Shown: piece after piece, positions 34,118-44,812 of the stretch
Layout of the letters: each line of letters begins with the position of its first letter
How positions within the stretch are numbered: position 1 is the first letter of the stretch
NCBI GenBank assembly: GCA_030562195.1
Contig: JAUJPP010000005.1
Coordinates: 18,153,106 to 18,217,105 of the forward strand
Origin: Nipponacmea schrenckii
Taxonomy: Eukaryota > Mollusca > Gastropoda > Lottiidae
Direction: 5' to 3'
DNA length: 64,000 nucleotides
The notes under the pieces: model-generated
The model's input: the letters and a program-made list of their open reading frames with translations, nothing else
Databases searched by the model: none
What the model was told of the DNA's origin: nothing
Program-made: the position numbers and the translations under genes

Positions 34118-36155
34118 TTAATTTGTGAATATTTGACAAATGAAAGAACCATTATAAAAACACGGGAAATCCAAGAATTTGAGCCAGTTACCAAATAATA
34201 CAACACACTCCTCTATCCCTTTGTAATTATTTGGTTCACCAGTTCCCCACAACGACTCATTTACAGTTTCTCCTGTTATCAAAACGAACTCTGAACCTGC
34301 CAGTGTCCTGTGTGCTCCAATATAAACAAAATCGCTATCTGAAAATTGAACATTAGATGTTAATAAAGGGATATTGCGTCTTAGCATGAACATAAAAGTT
34401 CTCAAGAATGGTAAATATCAGTATAATATTCATTAGTGAACTTACCTGGTGTCATAAAGTAACAAAATCCCTTAAACATGGAATTGAGGCTTATCACATT
34501 ATGAATCCGTATGACTTTTTTTTTACATATCTTGATCCCTACATTTTACGCTAGCATAATATATAACTTTCCCCTGTTAAATTCGGTGTTCATTCGATTC
34601 ATTTTCATAATGCCCCGAATCAACAATCGTTTGCAAGACGTCAAACACAATTCGTAAACCCAAACCAACATCTGACAATGATGAGGGTGGTGTTCATGAA
34701 GATTGGGTGAGTTAAAAATTAAACTTACCCGTATATAAAGATTGCGCATAAGTCAAATCTTGTTGAGTATAAAATGAGACTGTATGTCCACCATCTTCTT
34801 GACATCTTGATTCAGCGTCCTCCCACGGTTTTCTGTGTGAAAAGTGTCTTAAACAATATCCTTGGTCTGGAAATATCGTGTATCCTTTCTTGGAACAATA
34901 GTAAGTATCTGAAATAACATATATGTGAATTGACGTATGTTATCCAAAATGAATACTCGCTTGGAATTGGACTTATATAATATAGTTAATATCTATATAT
35001 AAATATGTAAACCGTGTTTCGTTTAACACCGAAGTTGATTAAATTTTCTGATTCTCAATCATATTACCTATGAATAAAAAACCTTGTTAGTTGCGTGTAG
35101 TATAGCGACATTTCTACGGTTTTTCTCTCAAATTTATTAAAACTTTATATATGTGCCTGAACGAATCTGAAAATCTTAAAATAAAAATCAAACCCTTAAC
35201 ATTTATTTTACAAAAAAGACTGTAAAAATTTAAGCAAATAAACGCCTAATTCGAGGGAAATATTTCTCCTTTTTATTCTTAAGGTTTCCATATTTTTCCA
35301 TGATAAAGGCAAACACTTATATGAATACTTCTTTCCACAATTAACCACAAATATTGTCTTCAAAAGTTCGAGCTCAAAATAATATTTTAATCTATGGGAT
35401 GTAAGCGGCGACTGTATTTTACCTAAACCTTGACTAAAGTTAGACTTAAGTTGGACTTAATGTGTGCACCGCTGATCTTTAAGAAAATCATGCTTATCAT
35501 TGACCACAAAGTGTATTACTGGAAAGTCATTTAGTCTAACCTGTTACGGTTCGACTTAAATAGTCAAGATAAGAGCGCTACATAATGCCCTAAGGAAGTC
35601 TTTGCGTTAATAAAACTATAAACATGATTAAACATTATTTCTGGTAGGGAATTATTCTTTTCAATATAAACTTATAAAATAACTCTATTTTTATAAGCGC
35701 AAAGACGTTCTGATGATAACGACTTACTTAGTGTACACTATTTAGGGTAAGATCTACTAGAAACAAAATGACTATACAATACACTGGTTGCTCTAAAGGT
35801 GTTGTACAGAGAGCTTTATTTATCAACGACACGAAAAAATATATAACATACCTTGATAAATGGTCCAAATTGAAGAGTTAGCCGTTATTGTTCCAGATAT
35901 CTCACCAGCCTCCGCATAAACTGGTGCTAAACAATAACAATCTTCTCCTTGAAAATAAATCTGATCCCAGTTGTAAAGAGGCCAACATCTTGCTATACAG
36001 CGAATTACACTAGACGTTTGTATCAAACTATAATAATTTAATGTAACTGGTCCAGTGTAGATAAGTTTTTTCCAATATGTTCCATTAGTGAAACACGATG
36101 ATTTCGATGCGAAAATTGTTAAAATACAAAACCAAGTACCGTAGTCTTTAACCAT
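34118..36155 (-). CDS. Secreted C-type lectin with N-terminal Cys-rich domain (3 exons)
   Basis: Exon 1 is 36155-35852: ATG, signal peptide (MVKDYGTWFCILTIFASKSS), then a Cys-rich segment with SSVIRCIARCWPLYNWDQIY and GEDCYCLAPVY, PAN/apple- or WSC-like in spacing but not assignable. Exon 2 is 34908-34729: YYCSKKGYTIFPDQGYC and WEDAESRCQEDGGH, the first half of a C-type lectin domain. Exon 3 is 34338-34118: VYIGAHRTLAGSE, WGTGEPNNYKG, then FPCFYNGSFICQ and stop. Borders: donors GTATGT and GTAAGT, acceptors ATTTCAG and TTTTCAG. All introns are phase 1; the total of 705 nt gives 234 residues without frame breaks. EPN suggests a mannose-type sugar site, but the usual WND is replaced (LKFLD), so Ca-dependent binding is doubtful. 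Related to invertebrate secreted lectins, often immune or mucus proteins; role here is inferred only. Confidence 0.85.
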
Positions 36156-36220
36156 TATGTCAACGAAAGTAGAGAGTGATTATATATCAGAAAACTAAAG
36201 CTCTGTTCATCTGATAATCA

Positions 36221-36229
36221 CTATATATG
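36221..36229 (-). promoter_or_regulatory. TATA-like box of the lectin gene
   Basis: CATATATAG on the minus strand about 66-75 bp upstream of the lectin ATG, compatible with a short 5' UTR. Weak evidence because the region is AT-rich. Confidence 0.3.
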
Positions 36230-37876
36230 TTAGTCTACATTTACAATTTGAGTGGTGGTTCATGATCAATTATACAACGGTTCTATACCTTGGTTGACTT
36301 AACAAGAAAAATGTTGGTTTTATATTTAACCGATTTGAATCTAATGAATATTCAAGTCACTAATCGATGACACAAAAATCTATCAAACAAACAAGGTAAA
36401 GTAGTATTTTTAAAAGGTTACAAGGGTTTATACATACTTATTTGCACCATTCGACGAATTTTGTTTTGAATACATTAATTATACAATACTACAATAATAT
36501 CTGAACAAAATTATTTGAAAAACAATTACTTTGCAACAATTCCATAAAACATTCCCAGATGTTATATTCTCTAATTTCTTCATACCATTCAAGGAAGTTG
36601 TTAGTTTCTCAACCATATATGAAATACGAAAACGATACTTACAATATCACAAGACTATTTTTCTCTTAGATTGGACCCTGCTAGAAAGATTTACAAACAA
36701 AACATACAATACAAATATGTTTGCATGAATAACCCATGTACCGAACAATTCAATATAGGCGGTAGAATGCAGAAATCTGTTTAAAATAACATTGTCAAAC
36801 GCCTCTCAACTGTGGTATTCTGATGTCATAAAAGTGGATATTGTTATATTCCCGTAAAACACCCCGGTGGCTACAAATAACTAAAATTGTATTTTCCGAA
36901 AGACCATTTTTCAACCACAACAAAATCAACTATCGCGGAGGAAAAGTGATTTTAATTTTTCATTTCAAACTGGCTCAAGCCAAGACTAATTTGAAAAATT
37001 GACTTCGGAATGTAATCAATTTTATATCTGGCATTTTGATCGATCCGATAAAGAGATCTCAGATGTACTTAAAATATATGCCTTTTTTTTAATGGAATGA
37101 TATATTAACAAATATATAGAACGATTTACCCCAAGTTATGCGAAAATATCTCACTATTTAAACCTTTAGTTCACGGACATTCGATATTATTTGGTCTGAT
37201 ACTTTAGACAACTTTCTTCTAAACAATTAGACACACCAACACACACAAAAGCTTGTTCCATGAACGCACACTGGAATTATAAATCTCAAAATATGAGATA
37301 ACATAGAATCGACACCTTCAAATAACAGTCTAAAGTTTGAAAATACAATCCCTTGTCTTATTTATCAATAGTATATGTTTTGTTTGAAAATCTTTCTCTT
37401 TCTTAGATTCGGGTGGTTATAAAAACAACACGGCGTTTTCTACTCCCTGTATTCTTCAAAACTGCTGTTATCGTCTTCGCAATCGGTGACACCGTGGATC
37501 TGATCTTCTGGCGAAGGTAGAGAACACTGTCAACTTATCTGGAGAGCGTTTCTCACACCCTCGAGACCAGACATTCTCAAACGAATGCCGTATCGTATCT
37601 AACTTGAAGATCTTCTTACACAGTTGAATGATGTTTTGATAATGACCTTTTGAGAGATTGAATTTGGCTGCAAAACTTTAAGAGCCTCAATGTTGGTAGT
37701 GGGTCTAGCAACTGTTTATGCTAATGATTGTATTTCTGTGAAATAATGAAGGTAGAAGTTCGTGATTTAACACGGAAACAAATGGCAAATCATCGGTCTG
37801 AGTCGGGTCAGTGTTTCGGACTCAATACAATCATTAGCATAAAATGTTTTACTGGACTAAGTCCTATTAGGACGCT
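36230..37876. other. Lectin upstream region, dispersed in duplicated form
   Basis: No gene recognised. 36590-36860 recurs directly at 52560-52830 and inverted at 60040-60330. 37150-37380 recurs at 33390-33640, and inverted at 51650-51960 and 59690-59880. 37385-37840 recurs inverted at 51000-51660. These show repeated copying of the lectin locus and its flank. Confidence 0.65.
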
Positions 37877-39527
37877 AAAACAGAATAGGTGCAATCATAG
37901 AGTCGAACAATTTAAATGCTGTTTTGCAATCTCTGGCCCCTATTTTTGTAAGACAATGTTTAATTTGGTTCATCGCTTTGAGAGCTTGATTTGATAGATA
38001 ACTACAACACATATTCCACTTTAAACGGTTCGAGAAAAAGATACCTAAGTATTTATAACAAGATACACATTTTATCATTTCACCCTTAAAAAACCATTTC
38101 TCCCTTTTGGATAATATACCACCTTTCTTAAAAACAACTATTTCAGATTTAGCTAAATTAACAGTCATATCCCATTTTGAGCAGTACTTATCTAAAATAT
38201 CAAGGCGCTGTTGTAGGCCACCAATACTATCTGCCACTAAGGAAAGATCGTCAGCAAAAAGTAACGAGCAAACATCATCAGCGTTCTGGTCTACAAATAT
38301 TCCAGATGTACATTCTGATTTTAATGTTTGAGCTAGTTCGTTGATAAAGATTGCAAAGAGCCAGGGGCTGAGAATACATCCTTGTTTAACCCCTGAGTCA
38401 CACGAAAAAGAATCTGTCAAACCACCATTGCACCTGACCTTGCCTTGTACATTTTTGTAGATACTGTAAATAATTTTGTACATTTTGCTATCAATGTTAT
38501 TTTTAATGAGGACATAAAACAACTTGTTTCTCGAGATTCCATCAAAGGCCCGTTTAAAGTCAATAAATGCACAATATAAGGGAGTAGCTTTGCTTTTTGA
38601 TAAGTACTTTTGTATAAGACAATTTAGTATAAAAGCATTATCAATAGTCGAGTAGCCTTTCCGAAAACCGGCCTGTTCTTCAGCAAGAAGTTCATTACTA
38701 TCAGACCATTCTGATAACCAGTGGTTTAATATAGAGGTAAATAGTTTGCCTAATGTATCTAGCAAAGAGATTCCACGATAGTTACAGGGTTCATTTCTAT
38801 CACCTTTCTTAAATAATGGAACTATGATGGACGATGACCAACATTCTGGAAATATACCAGTAGTAAATATAGAGTTAAAGAGTTTGTTCAGTGTTGGAAG
38901 TAAAACATGGATTGAGTTTTTGTAAAATTCGATTGGTATACCATCTTCTCCGCCACTTTTACCATTTTTCATATTATTTAATGCACGAATTATTTCACCA
39001 TCGCTTATATCTGCATTTAGAGGGTTATCCACGCCCGTGGGGATATAATTGAACTCGTCTACCACTGAGTTCACAAGGTAGTCAAAGTTTTCATCACAAC
39101 AACTACGAATTGGATTTAAAAGTTCTTTAAAATAACGTAACCAATTATCATCATCGATATTAGGTGTGTTGTTCAAATTAGGTTTTAATGATATCTTTAC
39201 GGTATTCCAAAAGGAAACAGAATTATTGTCTCTTGCATAGCTTGTCAGATCGCTTTTAATTTTTTCATTGTATGTTGTTTTCTTTTCCAGACATAGGCGG
39301 TTGTAATTTCTCTTTGCTTCGCAATATTCTTGCAGCTTTGTCTCTGAGTTACATGCTCGAAATGATTTTAAAAGTTTCTCCTTACTATGTTTAAGTGAGG
39401 CCGTTTCTCTGTCAAACCATGGTTTATTCTTATGAGTAAGAGATGGCTTAGATGTAATAGTTTGTAGTCCGCAGGATGAACTTATATGGTATATAATCCC
39501 ACTAAGTTTAGATACCGCACCTCCCAA
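37877..39527 (-). pseudogene. LINE copy 2 reverse transcriptase
   Basis: From GGAVSKLSG at 39525 through SFWNTVKISL, GISLLDTLGKLFTSILNH, AFIDFKRAFDGI, SGVKQGCILSPWLFAIF, LLFADDLSLVAD, then KWDMTVNLAKSEIVVFKKGG and YKYLGIFFSNRLKWN. All RT palm motifs are present, and the thumb-side block deleted in copy 1 is intact. The end is lost at the 37877 junction. The frame is offset from the endonuclease frame by one base near 39526. Confidence 0.88.
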
Positions 39528-40576
39528 TCTATTTCTTCACATACTTCCTTAGTGTGAAGGTCGACGTAATCTGTCAAAAAGGCTTCCTGGTATTCTGTTT
39601 TCTTAGATTCCTTCCATCTTAATTTTGTAGATGAGTGTTCTTTACTTGGTTGTTGAGATTTGGCTGTTTCATGTCTACTTCCTGGATCTAGTGTTATTAC
39701 ACATGTTGTTGGAAAATGTTTGGATATATCATTTTCTAATATTTGAGAAGATATTACACTCTGTAGAAGTCTGTAGTTTATGACTGTGTAGTCTATGACA
39801 CTTGCACCAGTTGTAGTTATGTATGTATATTCACCAGCTAGATTTGGGGATACCCGGCCATTTACTATTACAAGTTCAAATTCATGGCAAACGTCAATTA
39901 AAACCTTTCCAAAATTATTGATCACTGTATCTTTATTGTTTCTGAAACTCACTAGCGCGTCATGTCCGATACCACTGTCCTTTATATCTTTAAGTATAGG
40001 GATATAATCACTTTCGTCTGAGAATATATAATCATCAAGAGATCCGGTTCTAGCATTAAAATCTCCTAAAATTATAATGTCATCATTTGGGAATCTTCTG
40101 TTTAAATCAGTTAAAACAGCTTGTATACATTCGATGTTGCACTTTGTAACTTTGGCAGAATAAAACACCGAGCCTTCAGGGGGCACATAAACTACACCGA
40201 TAATAATATCACGATCTATACCAAATTTTGTCAACCTTAATTTCAACCACAGAGTTTCTTCACACTCACACCTATAATCAAGAATTTCTGTAACACATTC
40301 AAGCCATTGTTTAATGAATACGACCACTCCACCGGAAGCTCTACCTGTTTCGACTCTTCTTGCGGAATCATAATGAGAATAGCCTGGGAAGGTTTCTTCG
40401 AAGCTGTCACCTGGTTTATGAAATGTTTCTATAAAACCTACAATATCAAACTGGTTGATAATTTGTAACATATCATCATAGTCTTTTGATAGTTTATATT
40501 CAAGTCCTTCTATATTCCACGAGATGAGTCTTAGTTCACGATAAGTTTTCAGTCGAAGTTCATTATTTAGTATTTG
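39482..40576 (-). pseudogene. LINE copy 2 AP-like endonuclease
   Basis: The frame follows directly after the TAG at 40577-40579: LRLISWNIEGL (catalytic Asn motif, about 40525), VGFIETF (Glu), IIIGVVYVPPEG, IILGDFNARTG (Asp/Asn), SVIDYTVIN, DISKHFPTT (final His). These are the EEP/AP-endonuclease motifs of APE-type LINEs, for first-strand nicking of target DNA. No ATG lies between the TAG and SWNIEGL; the first Met (40471) is already past the Asn motif. The stop at 39482 results from a one-base frameshift before the RT. Confidence 0.88.
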
Positions 40577-40579
40577 CTA
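40568..40579 (-). promoter_or_regulatory. In-frame TAG with readthrough-like context
   Basis: CAA TAG CAA ATA: an amber codon preceded by CAA and followed by CAAATA, which fits the CARNBA readthrough consensus. It separates ORF1 from the endonuclease in one frame. It could be a leaky stop or a decay mutation. Confidence 0.35.
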
Positions 40580-41110
40580 TTGTCTATTTCTGTCGATGTG
40601 AACTAATTCATTTGAGTCGATGTCATAAGTGAACTCAGAGTTATCAATGATTAACTTGTCATACTTTAAAAAAGCGTTCACGTTTGAGTCTCTTTCCTTT
40701 TCCTCTCTGAGTTTAGGTAAGAGTGCCTTCCGAATTTGTCTCACTCGTTGTGTAAAATCTTCTGACACTCGCAGTTCACTGTTTTGAGAACTTTTCAAGT
40801 ATTTACGACCCGATTTTAAGATCAAGTCTTTGTGACGTAGGTTATTGAAAACAATTAGGATAGGCCTGTGATTTGATGACTTCTTACCAAGACGTTGAAT
40901 ACGTTCTATGTTTATGACACTTGTATTATCACCACCTTCCACTTTGAATTCATTCACAAAAATATTCCTGACAAGTTTTTCACAATCTTCAAAACTCTCC
41001 CTTGTGTTTTCTTTTACTCCATAAATTATCAAATTCTTTTGTTTTAATCTGTTTTCTATATCGTCAAGTTTTTCTCTCAATGTTTTGTTTTCTTGTCTTA
41101 GGGCTATCAC
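40577..41110 (-). CDS. LINE copy 2 ORF1, coiled coil and RNA-binding domain
   Basis: Begins with a heptad-like coiled coil (LRQENKTLREKLDDIENRLK), then KQKNLIIYGVKE, INIERIQRLGK, RPILIVFNNLRHKDLILKSG and VSEDFTQRVRQIRKALLPKL. This is the L1-ORF1-like RRM plus C-terminal-domain arrangement used for RNA chaperone activity. It ends in HIDRNRQ-TAG at 40577. The same frame continues uninterrupted into the endonuclease after the TAG. Upstream the frame joins the 2A leader through a one-base shift at the A5 run near 41116. Confidence 0.8.
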   Translation of the reverse strand: MIALRQENKTLREKLDDIENRLKQKNLIIYGVKENTRESFEDCEKLVRNIFVNEFKVEGGDNTSVINIERIQRLGKKSSNHRPILIVFNNLRHKDLILKSGRKYLKSSQNSELRVSEDFTQRVRQIRKALLPKLREEKERDSNVNAFLKYDKLIIDNSEFTYDIDSNELVHIDRNRQ

Positions 41111-41477
41111 ATCCGACTTTTTCGAATTCTTCCTTTATATTTAAATCTCTTACCTCCTGTCTGAAGTCCGCTATATCTGATTTTAATGAATGAATCAACT
41201 TAACAATATCAACATCTTTCTGTGTGGTAGTATCACTATTTGGAAAAACAATATCTCCACTTCTAGATATTTGACCTTGTCGAGTATTTGGCCCTGGATT
41301 TGACTCTATGTCACCGGAAAGTACTAACACCATATTGATCACAAGGAATACTGCTAGGATTCCACTGCATCTTAAAACACATTTTCTTAGATAGTTTTTT
41401 ACAATCCTATGACAATATAGTCCGATTTTCATTCTCCATGTAGCTATATCATTACCCATCACGGCCAATAGGAGCAT
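41064..41477 (-). CDS. LINE copy 2 leader with 2A peptide
   Basis: From ATG 41477: a 62-residue leader with hydrophobic stretches (MLLLAVMGND; ILAVFLVINMVLVLS) ends in the 2A motif LVLSGDIESNPGP, followed by RSGDIVFPNSDTTTQKDVDI and a helical LIHSLKSDIADFRQEVRDLN. 2A sequences cause ribosome skipping between the final Gly and Pro, so the leader would be released from the downstream ORF1. The frame runs out after the one-base slip near 41116, beyond which the ORF1 frame continues the coiled coil. An N-terminal 2A is known from some APE-type LINEs of invertebrates and from trypanosome L1Tc. Confidence 0.8.
   Translation of the reverse strand: MLLLAVMGNDIATWRMKIGLYCHRIVKNYLRKCVLRCSGILAVFLVINMVLVLSGDIESNPGPNTRQGQISRSGDIVFPNSDTTTQKDVDIVKLIHSLKSDIADFRQEVRDLNIKEEFEKVGCDSPKTRKQNIERKT
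41289..41312 (-). other. 2A ribosome-skipping site DIESNPGP
   Basis: Codons GAC ATA GAG TCA AAT CCA GGG CCA encode D-I-E-S-N-P-G-P, the full D-x-E-x-N-P-G-P consensus, with the favoured LSG context upstream. Skipping would occur between G (41294-41292) and P (41291-41289). Confidence 0.85.
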
Positions 41478-41525
41478 ATATAAATCAGTAAATATACCTG
41501 CTGCTATAAATAGTATAAAAACATA

Positions 41526-42390
41526 GGCTTGCGGCAAGCCTCACAAGCGAATACGCCCACCAGCAGCTAGTTAGTGAGCTAAATGTGAACCGTAAAAGAA
41601 CCCGATATGAGTGTTTGATGCAATATCACATTTAGCTTGTGTTCACTCTACAGAAAACAAATTCAGTGTGAAGGAGGTATCATCCATATATTTCTCAAAA
41701 ATACAGATTTAGCGATCAATCATTGTTCCAAGATAACGTGTAGACTAAACTGAAGTCTTGCATATTGATCTGAACAATATGCAATGAAAAGACTATAAAA
41801 AAAAATAATCGGACGGACCATCAAGGCAACTAGAAATGAAAATACTCCATGAAGAATTGTAGCCTGTAGAATGAGCACTAACTACATGTGAACTCGAAAA
41901 CGACTGCAATATCAAAGTTAGAAGAAAATTATCAACTAAATCACTAAATTTTCATAATGATATCGACACACATACAAACAATCAAAAGAATCCATAGAGA
42001 ATTGTAGCCTGTAGAGTGAGCACGAGTTGCACCCTAAAGGTAATGGAGTGAAAATAGCTAAGTCAGACACGATATTTCCGTGAAAAATTATTCAATCATC
42101 ACAAAAATCAATAGGGCTCATCTACATAATGACACTGACCCACAAAATAAAAATCAAAAGAATACATAAAGAATTGTAGCGTGTAGAGTGAGCACGAGTT
42201 GCACCCTATAGGTAATAAAGTGAAAAACGCGAAGTCAGATGCGATATTTCGGTGAAAAATTATCCGATCAACACAAAAATTTTTAGGGATCATCTTCATA
42301 ATGACACTGACCCACAAATTAAAAATCAAAATAATCCTTGAAGAACTGTAGCCTGTAGAGTGAGCACGAGGTAAATGTGAACGAACGCAT
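41526..42390 (+). mobile_element. Pearl-like element, degraded
   Basis: Starts with a small hairpin (GGCTTGC/GCAAGCC) and ATACGCCCACC, as in the element at 47508-48496. It then has three to four core repeats marked by AGCCTGTAGAGTGAGCACGA (42006, 42178, 42350) and CATCTTCATAATGACACTGA, and ends at GTAAATGTGAACGAACGCAT. The GGAC microsatellite and the right GGGCGTAT end are lost. Non-coding. Confidence 0.65.
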
Positions 42391-42637
42391 AAAAATGTTT
42401 GAATATCTCAAAATCTTAGTAATTATCCAATAAGATGCATTTGACTATTGAACAATAAATTGATTGAGCGTTTTTCAATAATTATTTTTTCATATTTCAA
42501 GGGATTTACAATTTTATGACACCATGTAAGTTCACTGCTGGATATTATACTCATATCAATCATTCTTGAGAACTAAAATTTTACGTTCCTGCTAAGACGC
42601 AATATCCCTTTAATAACTTCCAATGTTCAATTTTCAG

Positions 42638-42828
42638 GTAGCGATTATGTTTATATTGGAGGACGCAGGACACTGGCAGGAACAGAGTTGGTATTGATAA
42701 CAGGAGAAACTGTAAATGAGTCGTTGTGGGGAACTGGTGAACCAAATAATTACAAAGGAATAGAGGAGTGTGTTGTATTATTTGGTAACTGTGTTTTTAT
42801 TATCGTTCTTTTATTTGTCAAATATTAA
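42638..42828 (+). pseudogene. Lectin exon 3 copy, deleted
   Basis: Plus-strand copy of lectin exon 3 with its TTTTCAG acceptor and about 100 bp of intron. It reads SDYVYIGGRRTLAGTE and WGTGEPNNYKGIEECVVLFG, then a deletion of about 22 nt removes the WLKFLDFP segment and shifts the frame to a stop at 42826. The final disulphide region is lost. Confidence 0.85.
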
Positions 42829-42838
42829 CAAATAAACA

Positions 42839-43312
42839 AACGATTCGCCCCTTCGTACGCAAACCTTTTCATGGCAGAGTGGGAACGTGAGGTATTACCC
42901 CTTTGTCCATTTGACTCACTTTTTTATGGACACTTTTTAGATGACATTTTCATGGTTTGGACTTACTCTATAAAACAGTTTTGGAAATTCTTTGAAATCC
43001 TCAACAACCACCATTCGTCCATCGATACCGCTGTCTTTAAAGAAGATTCCATAGCAGATACTAATAAACTAGATATTAAAGTATATTTCAAATAAACCGA
43101 CACTCATCAACTTTTGCATAAGAGCTCATTTCATCCAAAACATACATTTTCTGGAATAATTAAGTCACAAGTTTTACGATTTCACCGAATTTGCACAAGA
43201 TCTTATGATTTCAACCTAGTCTGTACGATTGTTTTCTCAAAACTGAAAGATCGTTGATATTCTAAACGATTTTTACGAAACATAAACAATTCCACCTTAG
43301 CTAGGATATAAG
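42839..43312 (+). pseudogene. Penelope-like RT fragment with in-frame stops
   Basis: Reads FAPSYANLFMAEWE (RT motif B end), FYGHFLDDIFMVWTY (motif C, LDD), NNHHSSIDTAVF, LDIKVYF, stop, TDTHQLLHKSSFHPKHTF, IIKSQVLRFHRICTRSYDFN, FSKLKDR, stop, YSKRFLRN. The frame stays in register through two stop codons (TAA 43093, TGA 43255), so it is an old inactive copy. It is the central part of a PLE-type RT and differs from the PLE at 56.6 kb. Confidence 0.75.
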
Positions 43313-43454
43313 CTAAAAATAGACTTTGTTGGGCGAATTGTTATTTTTTACAATTTCAGAATTAGAACAGAAAGAAACCATCCAGAACCCCATTTCTCAA
43401 AAAGAATATTTGTTCCACCCTAGGCCTGTACATCTGGGAGATTCAAAACTTATA

Positions 43455-43680
43455 AATTACTGTCCATTGTTTGTTAAAAACTGATCAATTACTGTCCATT
43501 GTTTGTTGAAAACTGATTAATTACTGTCCATTATATGTTAAAAACTGATCAATTACTGTCCATTGTTGGTTAAAAACTGATCAATTACTGTCCATTATTT
43601 GTTAAGAACTGATCAATTACTGCACATTGTTTGTTAAAAACTGATCAATTACTGTCCAAAGATTGTCAAAATCTGATCAC
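43455..43680 (+). repeat. 32-bp tandem repeat, about 7 copies
   Basis: AATTACTGTCCATTGTTTGT plus TAAAAACTGATC, period 32 bp. Two to three copies in reverse at 33656-33735. Confidence 0.9.
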
Positions 43681-43836
43681 TGTCTTATGTTTGTTTCAAC
43701 TGATGATGGGCAATCAAGCCCTTTGCTGTATCCAATGGAGTTAAATAAGGGGGGGGGGACATATTGTATGCCATTATACGGATGTCAACATGGGACTTCA
43801 GTCATAAGACAATTGATAGATTTTATTGTACCTGTC
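43681..43836 (+). CDS. Candidate exon, unrecognised protein
   Basis: Open frame CLMFVSTDDGQSSPLLYPME, LNKGGGTYCMPLYGCQHG, TSVIRQLIDFIVPV ending at a strong donor, CCTGTC/GTAAGT (43836/43837). Composition is protein-like, with paired Cys and aromatic residues. No clear acceptor was identified at the left, where the 32-bp repeat ends. A run of 10 G (43751-43760) could hide an indel. Family not recognised; possibly a relic exon. Confidence 0.35.
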
Positions 43837-43839
43837 GTA

Positions 43840-44662
43840 AGTGCATACGTCAATTAATGAATGTACCCCCAAGAACGCGTAATCATCTTGTAAATCTCAT
43901 CTGCAAAATATGTCAATAGAATCCTAATTACATAAAAGATTTATGAATTTTTCATGAGCGCAATTTATTGCAGCAATGAATGTACCAGAATATGTAGTCT
44001 CCACGCCTTGTATGGAAGCCTATCAAAGAATCATGATCATATTAAAGAATTATTAATTATCTATGTACAAAATTACTTATTTATCTTTTTCAGCGCTCTG
44101 TAGGAAATAACGTTTTTCAAAAAGGAACTTATATATATATAATATATACGTGACCTCCAAGTAGCTAGATCTATTGTTGATATGATGTGGTTAAGAGAAT
44201 CGAATGATTCCTATACTGACTCAAATCATATTAAAGAATTATTAATTATCTATGTACAAAATTACTTATTTATCTTTTTCAGCGCTCTACGTCTGTAGGA
44301 AATAACGTTTTTCAAAACGGAACTTTGCACACAGATACCCTGTTGCTTTGGCCAGTTTCTTCCAGAAAATTAGATGTTTCGGCCTGTTTGTTGCAATTTG
44401 GCAACGTTAGCAAAGTCCCACTCTGTGCCACGTGTGGCTCTAGTTTATCTTTTTGTATTTATACATATATATACTGATGGTAATTTATCAATTATTGTAC
44501 AATTGAATTAGTACGAATACAGATTTTTATAATTATTATTGAGGTAAGGGAGGTAACAAGCTTTATGTATTTTACCAGATTAATATAAGACATATTATTA
44601 CACTAATGAGATATGACAGCAAAATACATTCATAATCTCATTCAGACTGTACTAAAGATCAA
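43840..44662 (+). repeat. Non-coding with 190-bp-spaced direct repeat
   Basis: A segment of about 95 bp starting CATATTAAAGAATTATTAAT occurs at 44037 and 44227, ending in CAGCGCTC...TGTAGGAAATAACG. The rest is AT-rich. The CCGTTTTGAAA-like edge leads into the TIR element at 44663. No gene recognised. Confidence 0.6.
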
Positions 44663-44812
44663 CCCAGCTAACAAAAAAACATTTAAAAACATCATAAAAA
44701 TGTTTCCAATTAAGCATCGATAACGTTGTGCGAAAAGGTTTTTATGGCGTGATTTTGTATGGTTTTAGATACATTTTAAAACATTTTATAAACATGTCTG
44801 ACAATAAATGTT

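Larger units (their letters stand above)
37877..41526 (-). mobile_element. LINE copy 2 (2A-bearing), 3'-truncated
   Basis: Same family as the copy at 27885-30089 and nearly identical in the RT, but keeps the 5' part. Order on the minus strand: hydrophobic leader, 2A motif, coiled coil plus RNA-binding ORF1, TAG, AP endonuclease, RT. It breaks at 37877 after MIAPILF, so the RT C-terminus, zinc knuckle and 3' UTR are missing, which is unusual for LINEs that normally lose the 5' end. Single-base frame breaks lie near 41118 and 39526. The 5' end abuts a pearl-like element. Confidence 0.88.
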
